Both the position numbers and the translations under genes were made by a program. Source: Agromyces allii (GTDB lineage: Bacteria; Actinomycetota; Actinomycetes; Actinomycetales; Microbacteriaceae). From it: a stretch of DNA of 64,000 bases. Below, one piece after another: positions 16,065 through 23,571 of the stretch (positions within the stretch are counted from its first letter, which is position 1; every line of letters begins with the position of its first letter). The notes beneath the pieces were generated by a model. The model was given only the letters and a program-made list of their open reading frames with translations. It was not told the DNA's origin and made no database searches. The stretch lies in NCBI RefSeq assembly GCF_009749385.1, contig NZ_WBIN01000011.1, positions 124,001 to 188,000 of the forward strand, written 5' to 3'.

Positions 16065-17324
16065 TCAGGCGCGCACGGGCGCGCGCAGCGAGAGCGCGTC
16101 GAGCACCGTGACGAGGGTGTCGGGGTCGCCGACGTTGCCGGGCACGACGACGTAGAGCACCTCGCGCCCGTCGTGGGCCTCGAGGCTCCACACCGAGACG
16201 CCGGGCACGACCTGGCCGAGCACGACCGCGGAGGTCGCGCCGATGCCGGTGCGCGCGACCTCGGCCGAGGTGATGCCGCCCTTCGACACGACCACCGAGA
16301 CCTCGGGGAGCAGGTCGCGCACCGCCGTCGTCAGGGCGCGCATCACGCGTTCGCCGTGATCGAGGGTGTTGTGCGTCGCCGAGCGTTCGCGCTCGGTCGT
16401 GACGATCGCGAGCGGTCGGGTCGCCAGGCGGGCGTGCGCCGCGGCTGAGGCCGTGTGCCCGGCGGCGACGGCGTCGGCGAGTGCCGCGTCCGTGTCGATG
16501 ACGGACGCCTCGCCCCAGGCGGCGACGACGGGTTCGAGCTGCGCGGTCGCGCCGGCCGTGTGCGAACCGCACACGAGCAGCACGGGGCCGGGCTCGGCCA
16601 CGAGCGGGGTCTCGAGCAGGCCCCGGCTCGCGACGCCGGCGAGCTCGGCCGCGAGGGGAGCAGCACTCCGCACGACGACGTTCGCGCCGCCGGCGGCGGC
16701 CGCCTCGACGGCTCGGGCGATCGCGGAGATGTCGTCGGCCGTGACCGCGTCGGGGGCGATGACGGTACCGGGCGTCGCCCCGGCGAGCACGCCGGCGAGC
16801 GCGCCCGCGCGAACCTCGTCGAGGCCCACGGTGCGGGCCGCGCGCGGCGACTTCTCGGCGAGGTAGTCGAGCATGACGCCGGTCGTGAAGCCGAAGACGG
16901 GGTCGGCGGCGTACTCGCTCTGGTGGGCGGGCACGTCGACGCCGGCCACGCGCACGTAGTGCACGCCGTCGCGCGTCGTGCGCCCGCCGTCGGGGAACGC
17001 GGGCACGAAGAGCATGACCGCGTCGCCGTCGAGGAACACCTCGGTCTCGGCGAACACGTGACCGCGGAGCGTCGAGTCGCCGCGCAGGACGAATCGCACG
17101 TCGGCGCCGAGACGTTCGGCCGCGGCCTCGCCGTCGGCCCGGATGCGACGCGTCAGCTCGACCGCCTCGGCCTCGGGCAGCGCGCGGCTGTTCGTCTGCA
17201 CGTAGACGCTGTCGGCCCGGCCGAGCGCCTCGGTCAGCAGATCGGCGCTGCTCTCGAGCAGCACCGCGACGCCGGTCGCGGCCTGGGTGCCGGTGGGGTC
17301 GTCGTCGAGGACGATGGTCTTCAT
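16065..17324 (-). CDS. Four-carbon acid sugar kinase family protein (DUF1537)
   Basis: 419 aa two-domain kinase. The N-terminal substrate domain carries LDDDPTGTQA (family signature, residue ~5), QTNSRALPEAEA and LRGDSTLRGHVFAE. The C-terminal nucleotide-binding domain has VSKGGITSAEVARTG and PGNVGDPDTL. DUF1537 enzymes (OtnK/DtnK group) phosphorylate tetronates or 3-oxo-tetronates with ATP. GAAGGA lies ~9 nt before the ATG. It is last in the minus-strand run after the transporter. No partner aldolase/decarboxylase or PdxA-like dehydrogenase is visible nearby. Confidence 0.88.
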   Translation of the reverse strand: MKTIVLDDDPTGTQAATGVAVLLESSADLLTEALGRADSVYVQTNSRALPEAEAVELTRRIRADGEAAAERLGADVRFVLRGDSTLRGHVFAETEVFLDGDAVMLFVPAFPDGGRTTRDGVHYVRVAGVDVPAHQSEYAADPVFGFTTGVMLDYLAEKSPRAARTVGLDEVRAGALAGVLAGATPGTVIAPDAVTADDISAIARAVEAAAAGGANVVVRSAAPLAAELAGVASRGLLETPLVAEPGPVLLVCGSHTAGATAQLEPVVAAWGEASVIDTDAALADAVAAGHTASAAAHARLATRPLAIVTTERERSATHNTLDHGERVMRALTTAVRDLLPEVSVVVSKGGITSAEVARTGIGATSAVVLGQVVPGVSVWSLEAHDGREVLYVVVPGNVGDPDTLVTVLDALSLRAPVRA

Positions 17325-17361
17325 GGCGGTGCTTCCTTCGGTGTGGCGGGTGCGCGGAGAG

Positions 17362-17402
17362 GAGCGGGTGGGGCGGATGCCGCGGCATCCGCCCCACCGC
17401 TC
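17362..17402. terminator. Intergenic hairpin, GGATGCCG/CGGCATCC core
   Basis: A 20-bp stem with one bulged G (GAGCGGGTGGGG... pairing with ...CCCCACCGCTC) lies between the transporter stop and the kinase start on the minus strand. It may attenuate or separate expression of the two genes or process the mRNA. Confidence 0.55.
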
Positions 17403-17404
17403 GT

Positions 17405-18736
17405 TCAGGAGGACCGGGCGATGATCGCGTCGACCTCGGCGCGCTCCTTCTTGCCCCAGGTCTCGCGGGTGAGCAGGGTGCCGATGAAGCCCAGCAGGCC
17501 GCAGGCGAGGTAGACCCATGCGACGCCGCCCCAGCCGAGCGGGATCGCGACGGCCGTGGCGATGAGCGGGATGAAGCCCGAGATCGCCGCCGAGAACTGG
17601 TAGCCGATCGAGGCGCCCGAGGAGCGCACGTTCGTGCTGAACAGCTCGGAGAACCAGGCGCCCTGGGTGCCGGCGAGAGCGTCGTGGATGATCGACATCG
17701 CGATGATGTAGACGAACACGATGAGGTACGGCACGCCCGTGTTGACCATCAGGAACATCGGGAACGCGAACGCCATGAGCGCGATCGTGCCCACGAGGTA
17801 CACGGGCTTCCGGCCGACGCGGTCGGTGAGGGCTCCGAACAGGATCGTCGTGAACAGGCCGAGGGCCGCGGCGGTGACGAGCCCGGTGAGCGCGGTCGCG
17901 CGGTCGGTGATCGGCTCGTCGCCCGTCGTGAGGTACGAGAGCATGTACGTGACGATCACGTAGAAGCCGCCCGACTCGGCCAGACGCAGGGCGATGACGC
18001 GCAGGATCGTGCGCCAGTCGTTCTTGAAGACCTCCTTGAGCGGGTTCTTCACCGTGAGGCCGGCGGTCTTCGTCTCGACGAACTCGGGCGACTCCGAGAC
18101 CTTGGCCCGGATGATGAGGCCCGCGACGATGAGCACCGACGAGAGCAGGAACGGCAGGCGCCACGCGAGCTCGCTGTCGAGGTTCGTCGACCACAGGAAC
18201 ACGAGGTTGGCGAGCAGCAGGCCCAGCGGCACACCGGCCTGGGGGATGGCGGTGTACTTGCCGCGCTTCTTCCACGGCGCGTGCTCGAACGTCATGAGGA
18301 TGGCGCCGCCCCACTCGGCACCGAACGCGATGCCCTGGATGACGCGGATGAGCACGAGCAGGATGGGCGCGAGCAACCCGACCTGCTCGTAGGTGGGCAG
18401 GATGCCGATGAGCACCGTCGAGATGCCCATGAGCAGGAGCGCGCCGACGAGCACGGGCTTGCGGCCGATGCGGTCGCCGAGGTAGCCGCCGATCACGCCG
18501 CCGAGGGGGCGCATCGCGAAGCCGATGCCGAACGTGGCGAAGCCGAGCAGGATGCCGACGACGGGGTCCTCGGCGTGGAAGAACACGGTGTTGAAGTACA
18601 GCGCCGCAGCGGTGCCGTACGCCAGGAAGTCGTAGTTCTCGATCGTCGTGCCGACGGCACTGCCGATGGCGGTCTTGAGCTTGTCGGGCGAGCCGTCCTT
18701 GGCCCGCTGCGCTGGTTCGATGGTCATGGTCGTCAT
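17405..18736 (-). CDS. MHS-family major facilitator (proton symporter for an organic acid)
   Basis: 443 aa, about 12 membrane helices. MHS marks are IGSAVGTTIENYDFLAYG at the start, the loop GDRIGRKPVLVG between helices 2 and 3, and its repeat LTDRVGRKPVYLVG in the second half. The family imports metabolites such as shikimate, citrate, alpha-ketoglutarate or betaine. Lying between the GntR and DUF1537 genes, its cargo is probably the acid sugar catabolised here. An AGGGAG site lies ~13 nt before the first ATG; a second in-frame ATG (MTIEP) is 9 bases on. Confidence 0.88.
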   Translation of the reverse strand: MTTMTIEPAQRAKDGSPDKLKTAIGSAVGTTIENYDFLAYGTAAALYFNTVFFHAEDPVVGILLGFATFGIGFAMRPLGGVIGGYLGDRIGRKPVLVGALLLMGISTVLIGILPTYEQVGLLAPILLVLIRVIQGIAFGAEWGGAILMTFEHAPWKKRGKYTAIPQAGVPLGLLLANLVFLWSTNLDSELAWRLPFLLSSVLIVAGLIIRAKVSESPEFVETKTAGLTVKNPLKEVFKNDWRTILRVIALRLAESGGFYVIVTYMLSYLTTGDEPITDRATALTGLVTAAALGLFTTILFGALTDRVGRKPVYLVGTIALMAFAFPMFLMVNTGVPYLIVFVYIIAMSIIHDALAGTQGAWFSELFSTNVRSSGASIGYQFSAAISGFIPLIATAVAIPLGWGGVAWVYLACGLLGFIGTLLTRETWGKKERAEVDAIIARSS

Positions 18737-18805
18737 GGTCGGTTCATATCTCCCTTGATACTGAAGCCATTCGGCCTCGTTCCGGCGGGAGCCGAACCGG
18801 GTGAC

Positions 18806-19546
18806 CTAGGTTCGGGGTGCCCCGCCGTGAGCGGTGATCTTGTAGAAATCGGTGATGTGGCGCCGTACGTGGTCGGCCGCCGCGCGGCCGTCGCCCGCGA
18901 CGATCGCGGCGAGGATCTCGCGGTGTTCGGCACGGACGGTCTTGGCCGTCTCGCGCCAGTCGTCGAGTTCGGCGTACACCTGCACCATCTGGCGATGGAT
19001 CGCGGTGCGCAGCGAGCCCATGAAGTGGGCGGTGAGTGCGTTGCCCGTGGCCTCGGCGATCCTCAGGTGGAAGGCGGCGTCGAGGCGGTTGAACTCCGCG
19101 GAGTCGATGCGGGGGTCGTCCATGCGGTCGAGGATCGCCTGGAGCTCCTGGTGGTCGTCATCCGTGGATCGGTAGGCGGCCTCCTCGACGCTCCACACCT
19201 CGAGGGTGAGCCGGGTCTCGAGCACGTCGTTCCAGCTGAAGTGCGCGAGGGCGATCTGCAGCTTGAGCAGGTTCACCATGCCGTCGCCGGGGGTGGAGAG
19301 GAGCACCGCTCCCCCGTCGGGTCCGCCGCCTCGACGGATCTCCACCACCCCGAGCGCTTCGAGCACTCGGAGCGACTCCCGCAGCGAGGGCCTGGAGACT
19401 CCGAGCGAGACCGCGAGCTCGCGTTCGCTCGGCAGGTGATCGCCGGCCTTCAGCCGACCGTCGAGGATGCGTTCCTCGATCTGACCCATCACCTGCTCGT
19501 AGGTTCGAATCCGCTGCACGGGCTCCCACGCGTCGTTCGATGCCAT
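18806..19546 (-). CDS. GntR/FCD-type regulator of the acid-sugar cluster
   Basis: 246 aa. The winged helix at ~15-80 has GQIEERILDGRLKAGDHLPSE and VSRPSLRESLRVLEALGVVEI; the FCD domain at ~105-235 has the ligands in FNRLDAAFHLRIAEATGN and RAEHREIL. GGAGGGG lies ~9 nt upstream. Three GGTC-N-GACC sites lie upstream of this gene and of the SAF-domain gene. The TGGTNNxACCA class is known for FCD regulators such as PdhR and LldR, so these are probably its operators. It likely represses the cluster until the sugar acid is present. Confidence 0.87.
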   Translation of the reverse strand: MASNDAWEPVQRIRTYEQVMGQIEERILDGRLKAGDHLPSERELAVSLGVSRPSLRESLRVLEALGVVEIRRGGGPDGGAVLLSTPGDGMVNLLKLQIALAHFSWNDVLETRLTLEVWSVEEAAYRSTDDDHQELQAILDRMDDPRIDSAEFNRLDAAFHLRIAEATGNALTAHFMGSLRTAIHRQMVQVYAELDDWRETAKTVRAEHREILAAIVAGDGRAAADHVRRHITDFYKITAHGGAPRT

Positions 19547-19620
19547 GCGTCATCCCCTCCGATTGCCGGAGGCCACGAGCGGTGAAGTCCGGTGACTCCA
19601 TCGTAGTTTCCATGGTCGGA

Positions 19621-19631
19621 CGGTCAGACCG
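19621..19631. promoter_or_regulatory. Probable GntR operator (third site)
   Basis: CGGTCAGACCG is an 11-bp palindrome with an odd centre. It lies about 75 bp before the gntR start and shares GGTCAGACC with the site at 21078-21094. Confidence 0.5.
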
Positions 19632-19633
19632 GT

Positions 19634-20998
19634 TCAGGCCGCGACGACAGCGTGTTCGGCGCGGAACTCGGCTTCGAGCTCGCGGCGGATCTGCACCGCG
19701 AACTGCGACTCGTCGAGCTGCACGTCGTCCCACGAGACCGTCTGGTCCTTGGGCACGTCGCGGATGAGCTTGGCGCCGTGCGCGAGCCCGAGGGGCAGCG
19801 CCTTGCGGTCGAGCGAGATGTGCGCGGGGGCGAGCTTGCCGAAGACCGTGTAGCCGCCTTCGCCGTCGAGCGTGTCGCCCGCGCGGAGGTCCTTCTTGGC
19901 CGTGGTCACGACGTCGCCGCGGAAGCCGGTGGGGGCGCCGGTGGCCTCGTTGCGGAGCACCGCGGCCGCGATCGAGACCCCGAGCTCGAGGCCGATCATG
20001 TGGTACGGCCGGTAGAGCGAGCCGTAACGGCCGGTCTCGTCGGTGTGCACGCCGTACTCCTTGAAGCACTGCACGGCGTAGTCGGTGGTCGCCTCGAACG
20101 TGACGTAGACACCCCAGCGCAGGTTGTCGGGCACCTCGCGCCCGTCGCGGTACATGCTCGACGCGATCTCGACCGTGCCGCGGCGCGTGAGGCTGCCGCC
20201 GCGCAGGCTGTTCTCGCGGAACACGGTAGGCAGGTCGTCCTTGCTGGCCGCCGGGAAGAGCAGGCCCTCGTCCTGCGGGATGAGGCCGGTGCCGTTGGCG
20301 ACCGCCGCCATCTCGATGGCGGACTTGGTGCCGTCGAGGAACGAGTTGAACATCTTGGGGTTGTAGTCGCCGCTCGCGAGCTGCTCGTCGCTGAAGCCGT
20401 AGTAGTTCCACACGGTGTCGGGCGTCGAGTAGTTGTACTCGGGCAGGTACTTGGTGCCCTTGCCCGCTGCGACCACGTCGAAGCCGACGGTGCGGCACCA
20501 GTCGACGAGCTCGCAGATGAGGGCGGGCTGGTCGCCGTAGGCCATTGCGTAGATGACGCCCGCGGCCTGCGCACGACGCTGCAGGATCGGCCCGACCATG
20601 CAGTCGGCCTCGACGTTGACCATGATGACGTGCTTGCCGTGGTCGATCGCGGTGACGGCGTGGTAGGTGCCGACGAGCGGGTTGCCGGTGATCTCGAGGA
20701 TGACCTCGACGCCGGGATGGGTGATGAGGGCGGTCGAGTCGTCGATGACCGCGGTGCCGCCGGTGCGGACCGCTTCGTCGAGCGAGCCGGCCGCGTAGCG
20801 CTCGGCCGGCCAGCCGGTGCGGGCGAGGGCGTCCTTCGCCTTGGGCACGTTGATGTCGGCGACGCCGACGACGTGGATGTTGGCGCTGCCGACGGCCTGG
20901 GTGAGGAACATCGAGGCGAACTTGCCTGCGCCGATGACGCCGACTCGGATCGGGCCGGCCTCGGCCGTGCGCTGCTGCATGAGCGTGAAGAGATTCAC
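19634..20998 (-). CDS. Homoserine-dehydrogenase-like NAD(P) oxidoreductase with C-terminal SAF domain
   Basis: 454 aa. The N-terminal Rossmann domain has VGVIGAGKFASMF (~residue 19) and DINVPKAKDAL. The middle catalytic domain carries VNVEADCMVGPIL and AYGDQPALICELVDWCR. The C-terminal ~100 residues are SAF-like (VVTTAKKDLRAGDTLDGEGG, then LPLGLAHGAKLIRDV). This matches the group described as predicted homoserine dehydrogenase with SAF domain, which often sits in sugar-acid loci rather than threonine synthesis. GTG start with AAAGGAG 6 nt upstream. Two GntR-type operators lie in its promoter region. Confidence 0.8.
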   Translation of the reverse strand: MNLFTLMQQRTAEAGPIRVGVIGAGKFASMFLTQAVGSANIHVVGVADINVPKAKDALARTGWPAERYAAGSLDEAVRTGGTAVIDDSTALITHPGVEVILEITGNPLVGTYHAVTAIDHGKHVIMVNVEADCMVGPILQRRAQAAGVIYAMAYGDQPALICELVDWCRTVGFDVVAAGKGTKYLPEYNYSTPDTVWNYYGFSDEQLASGDYNPKMFNSFLDGTKSAIEMAAVANGTGLIPQDEGLLFPAASKDDLPTVFRENSLRGGSLTRRGTVEIASSMYRDGREVPDNLRWGVYVTFEATTDYAVQCFKEYGVHTDETGRYGSLYRPYHMIGLELGVSIAAAVLRNEATGAPTGFRGDVVTTAKKDLRAGDTLDGEGGYTVFGKLAPAHISLDRKALPLGLAHGAKLIRDVPKDQTVSWDDVQLDESQFAVQIRRELEAEFRAEHAVVAA

Positions 20999-21077
20999 GA
21001 ACCACTCCTTTGTAGTGCTCCCGACGAGGGCGATGCCAGGCGGAACTTGCGGATCTTGCGGAAACTTCGTATCGGAA

Positions 21078-21127
21078 TGATGGTCAGACCATCACCGTTT
21101 CAAGGAGTGTAGGCATTGGTCTGACCA
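21078..21127. promoter_or_regulatory. Pair of GntR operators upstream of the SAF-domain gene
   Basis: Site 1, 21078-21094, is a perfect 17-bp odd-centred palindrome (TGATGGTC-A-GACCATCA). Site 2, 21117-21127, is TGGTC-T-GACCA. The centres are 36 bp apart, which could allow cooperative binding. Confidence 0.7.
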
Positions 21128-21219
21128 TCTGTCAAGCAAGCCGCAGAAAGTGGCAAAGCGGGCTCCGGATGCCGCGGGCGGGCCGACGGCCGCGCGCGCG
21201 ACCCGGTGCCGGGCGCGCG

Positions 21220-21258
21220 AAAAAGGGCGGGGCGGATGCCGCAGCATCCGCCCCGCCC
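21220..21258 (-). terminator. Intrinsic terminator of the SDR gene
   Basis: A 15-bp perfect stem (21225-21239 with 21244-21258) with a CGCA loop is followed on the minus strand by TTTTT (21224-21220). It is the clearest rho-independent terminator in the window. It separates the SDR gene from the GntR-controlled genes. Confidence 0.85.
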
Positions 21259-21292
21259 TCGTGCACGCCGTGAGGCGTCGCGACTGTCCGGG

Positions 21293-22297
21293 TTACTGCA
21301 CCGACCAGCCGCCGTCGGAGGCGAGGATCGCGCCGTTGATGTTGACGCCGTCGTCGCTCAGCAGGAACGTGATCGACGCGGCGAGGGCCTCGGCGGTCGC
21401 GACCGTCGGGATCGCACCCTGGAACGGCGCGAGGCGGGCCGAGCCGACCTCGGACACGTGCGGGGGGAACGGGATGCCGGTGGCGACGCCGCCCGGGGCG
21501 ACGGCGTTGACGCGCACGCCCTGGAGCGCGTACATGAAGGCGGCCGACTTCGTGAGGCCGACGACCGCGTGCTTGGAGGCCGTGTAGGCGTTGCCCGACG
21601 CGTTGCCGCGCAGGCCCGCCTCGCTGGCGACGTTGACGATCGAGCCCTTGCCGGCCTCGAGCATGAAGGGCACGACCGCACGCGTGAGCTTGAACGTGCC
21701 GGTGACGTTGACGGCGATGACCTTGTCCCAGATGGCGTCGGGGGTCTCGTGGATCGGCGAGAAGTCGTCGTTGATGCCGGCGACGTTGGCGAGGCCGTGG
21801 ATCGAGTCGCCTGCGGCGGCGACGATCGCGTCGATCGACTCCTGCTTGGTGATGTCGCCCGCGACGGGCACGATCTCGGCGCCGGGGATCGAGGCGGCGA
21901 ACTCGTCGAGCTTCTCGGCCGAGATGTCGACGGCGACGACACGGCCGCCCTCGCGTGCGATGCGGCTCGCGGTGGCACGGCCGATGCCGGAGGCGGCGCC
22001 CGTGACGATGACGGTCTTGCCCGCGAAACGGCCGGAGGTGATCTTCTCGGCCCAGACCTTGGAGTCGCCGTCGTCTTCGGGGATGACGCCGCCGTTGACC
22101 GCCTTGACGAGCTCGTCGACGGCCGACTGGGGCATCTGGCCCTGGCTCATGACGACGAGCTGCTGGAGCGGGAGGCCCGCGATGGGCGCGAGCTGGTCGG
22201 TCGAGCCGCCGCCCTGGCCGACGAGGCCCTGAAGGGCTGCCGCACCTGCGGGGTCGGCGAGCCACTCGGCGATGGTGGAGTTGGCGGTGAGGGCCAT
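21293..22297 (-). CDS. Short-chain dehydrogenase/reductase with N-terminal helical extension
   Basis: 334 aa. A classical SDR starts at ~residue 90 with VIVTGAASGIGRATA, then NVAGI, the catalytic Ser in VASEAG, and YTASK (Tyr-x3-Lys), ending in the usual GGWSVQ. The first ~85 residues are extra: a helical module with AEWLADPAGAAAL and a Gly/Ser-rich linker. GGAA lies ~7 nt before the ATG. It is divergent from tetR, with a multi-half-site operator over the shared promoter, so TetR probably represses it. Substrate unknown. Confidence 0.87.
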   Translation of the reverse strand: MALTANSTIAEWLADPAGAAALQGLVGQGGGSTDQLAPIAGLPLQQLVVMSQGQMPQSAVDELVKAVNGGVIPEDDGDSKVWAEKITSGRFAGKTVIVTGAASGIGRATASRIAREGGRVVAVDISAEKLDEFAASIPGAEIVPVAGDITKQESIDAIVAAAGDSIHGLANVAGINDDFSPIHETPDAIWDKVIAVNVTGTFKLTRAVVPFMLEAGKGSIVNVASEAGLRGNASGNAYTASKHAVVGLTKSAAFMYALQGVRVNAVAPGGVATGIPFPPHVSEVGSARLAPFQGAIPTVATAEALAASITFLLSDDGVNINGAILASDGGWSVQ

Positions 22298-22348
22298 GAG
22301 GTGTTCCTTTTCTGCTCCGAACTGGACACCTCCAGCCTAAACAACATC

Positions 22349-22372
22349 TGTCGGATATCCGACAATTGTCGG
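22349..22372. promoter_or_regulatory. TetR operator: three overlapping CCGACA/TGTCGG half-sites
   Basis: TGTCGGATATCCGACA (22349-22364) and CCGACAATTGTCGG (22359-22372) are perfect palindromes sharing the middle half-site. They lie about 50 bp from each divergent start and near the -35 region of the SDR promoter (minus-strand -10 TAGGCT at 22334-22339). Confidence 0.75.
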
Positions 22373-22403
22373 CGAAGTCACGGTTTCGACGTCGATCCAG
22401 TGC

Positions 22404-22409
22404 GACAAT
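22404..22409 (+). promoter_or_regulatory. Candidate leaderless -10 of tetR
   Basis: GACAAT ends 6 nt before the GTG at 22416. It is one base off the TAnnnT consensus. Confidence 0.35.
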
Positions 22410-22415
22410 GCGGGA

Positions 22416-23006
22416 GTGAGTGAAGCGACCGACGACCGAGGCGAGCAGCGCGTCGACGCACGCGTCGAGCGCACGAGGCGCGCCCTCCAGCAGGCGGCGC
22501 TCGAGCTCGCGCGCGCGGGCCGCTTCGACGAGGCCACCGTCGCCGAGATCACCGACGCCGCGGGCGTCAACCGCTCGAGCTACTACCAGCACTACGACGA
22601 CCGCGACACGCTGCTCGCCGACGCGATCGAGGCCGCCGAGATCGAGGCCGTCGCGGGCCTCGACGTGCCGACCGCCATCCCGACGCAGCTGCCGACGTCG
22701 ATGGTCGCGTTCCTCGCGCACTTCGACGCCGACGCCGACCTCTACCGCCGACTCCTCGGCGAGCGCGGCTCCCCCATCGTCACGGCGCGCATCCGGGGCC
22801 GGTTCCAGGCGCAGGCCCGGGCGGGCGTCATCTCGTCGGGCACGACCGCGTTCGAGGGGCTGCCGATCGACATCGTCGCGGCGGGCATCGCCGGGTCGTG
22901 CCTCGCGGTCGTGCAGGCGTGGCTCGAGCTCGAACCGCGCCCGAGCGTCGAGACGGCCGCCGAGTGGGTGTGGCGCGTGCTCGTCGGCCCGGGCGAGCCG
23001 CTCTGA
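22416..23006 (+). CDS. TetR-family transcriptional regulator
   Basis: 196 aa. The N-terminal TetR domain has RTRRALQQAALELARAGRFDEATVAEITDAAGVNRSSYYQHYDDRDTLL split as helix 1, the turn and the recognition helix ending YQHY. The C-terminal ~130 residues are a variable helical ligand domain. The GTG start is consistent with a leaderless promoter. Its divergent partner is the SDR at 21293, whose promoter carries the palindromes, so it is probably both autoregulator and SDR repressor. Confidence 0.87.
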   Translation: MSEATDDRGEQRVDARVERTRRALQQAALELARAGRFDEATVAEITDAAGVNRSSYYQHYDDRDTLLADAIEAAEIEAVAGLDVPTAIPTQLPTSMVAFLAHFDADADLYRRLLGERGSPIVTARIRGRFQAQARAGVISSGTTAFEGLPIDIVAAGIAGSCLAVVQAWLELEPRPSVETAAEWVWRVLVGPGEPL

Positions 23007-23100
23007 GTCGGGCGAGCGGATGCCGCGGCGCGGCGCCCGTCGCCACGCTCGCCGTCGGCCCGGCCGCGGGCTCCGCCGTCGGGCCCATGTGCGGCGGCGG

Positions 23101-23571
23101 TCAGTCGACCCGGTAGGCGTCGTACACGACCTCGCGTGGGCCGCGCGCGGCGACGCCGACGATGAGCTGCCGCTGCAGGTGAGCCAGGTCGGGGGCGGAG
23201 GTCTCGACCTCGACGTGCAGCCGGAACGTGTACCGCTCGGGCGGCACGACCTCGCCGCGCCCGAGCGCCGCGAGCACCTCGGGCGACCCCGAGCGGATGC
23301 CGTGCGTGCGCAGGTGCAGCAGGTCGCCCTCGCCCGTGCGCGCCGAGTAGCGCGTGTCGATCTCGATCGTGCCGTCGGGGCGCACGACCTGCCAGTCGGC
23401 ACCGCCCGGGAGCACCTCGGCGTCGAGTCCGTCGCTGAGGCGCCCGCCGAGGATCGGCACGACCCGGCGGTGGCCGGCACTCGTCACGCCGTGGTCCTCG
23501 ATGCCGTCGACGAGCACCTCGGCGCGGAACAGCTTCACGAGCCGGGTGGCCGGCGGCTCGACGCCGCTCAT
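23101..23571 (-). CDS. DUF3237 family protein
   Basis: 156 aa matching DUF3237: VDGIEDHGVTSAGHRRVVPILGG split by the conserved Gly, then DWQVVRPDGTIEIDTRYSART and a C-terminal ARGPREVVYDAYRV. The fold is predicted to be a small beta barrel; function is unknown. The ATG overlaps the stop of the CocE-like gene (ATGA), making it the last gene of the flavin-monooxygenase operon. Confidence 0.82.
   Translation of the reverse strand: MSGVEPPATRLVKLFRAEVLVDGIEDHGVTSAGHRRVVPILGGRLSDGLDAEVLPGGADWQVVRPDGTIEIDTRYSARTGEGDLLHLRTHGIRSGSPEVLAALGRGEVVPPERYTFRLHVEVETSAPDLAHLQRQLIVGVAARGPREVVYDAYRVD

Noticed and set aside
19634..20998. Threonine-pathway homoserine dehydrogenase
   Set aside because: The SAF domain, the sugar-acid neighbourhood and the lack of thr genes argue against it.
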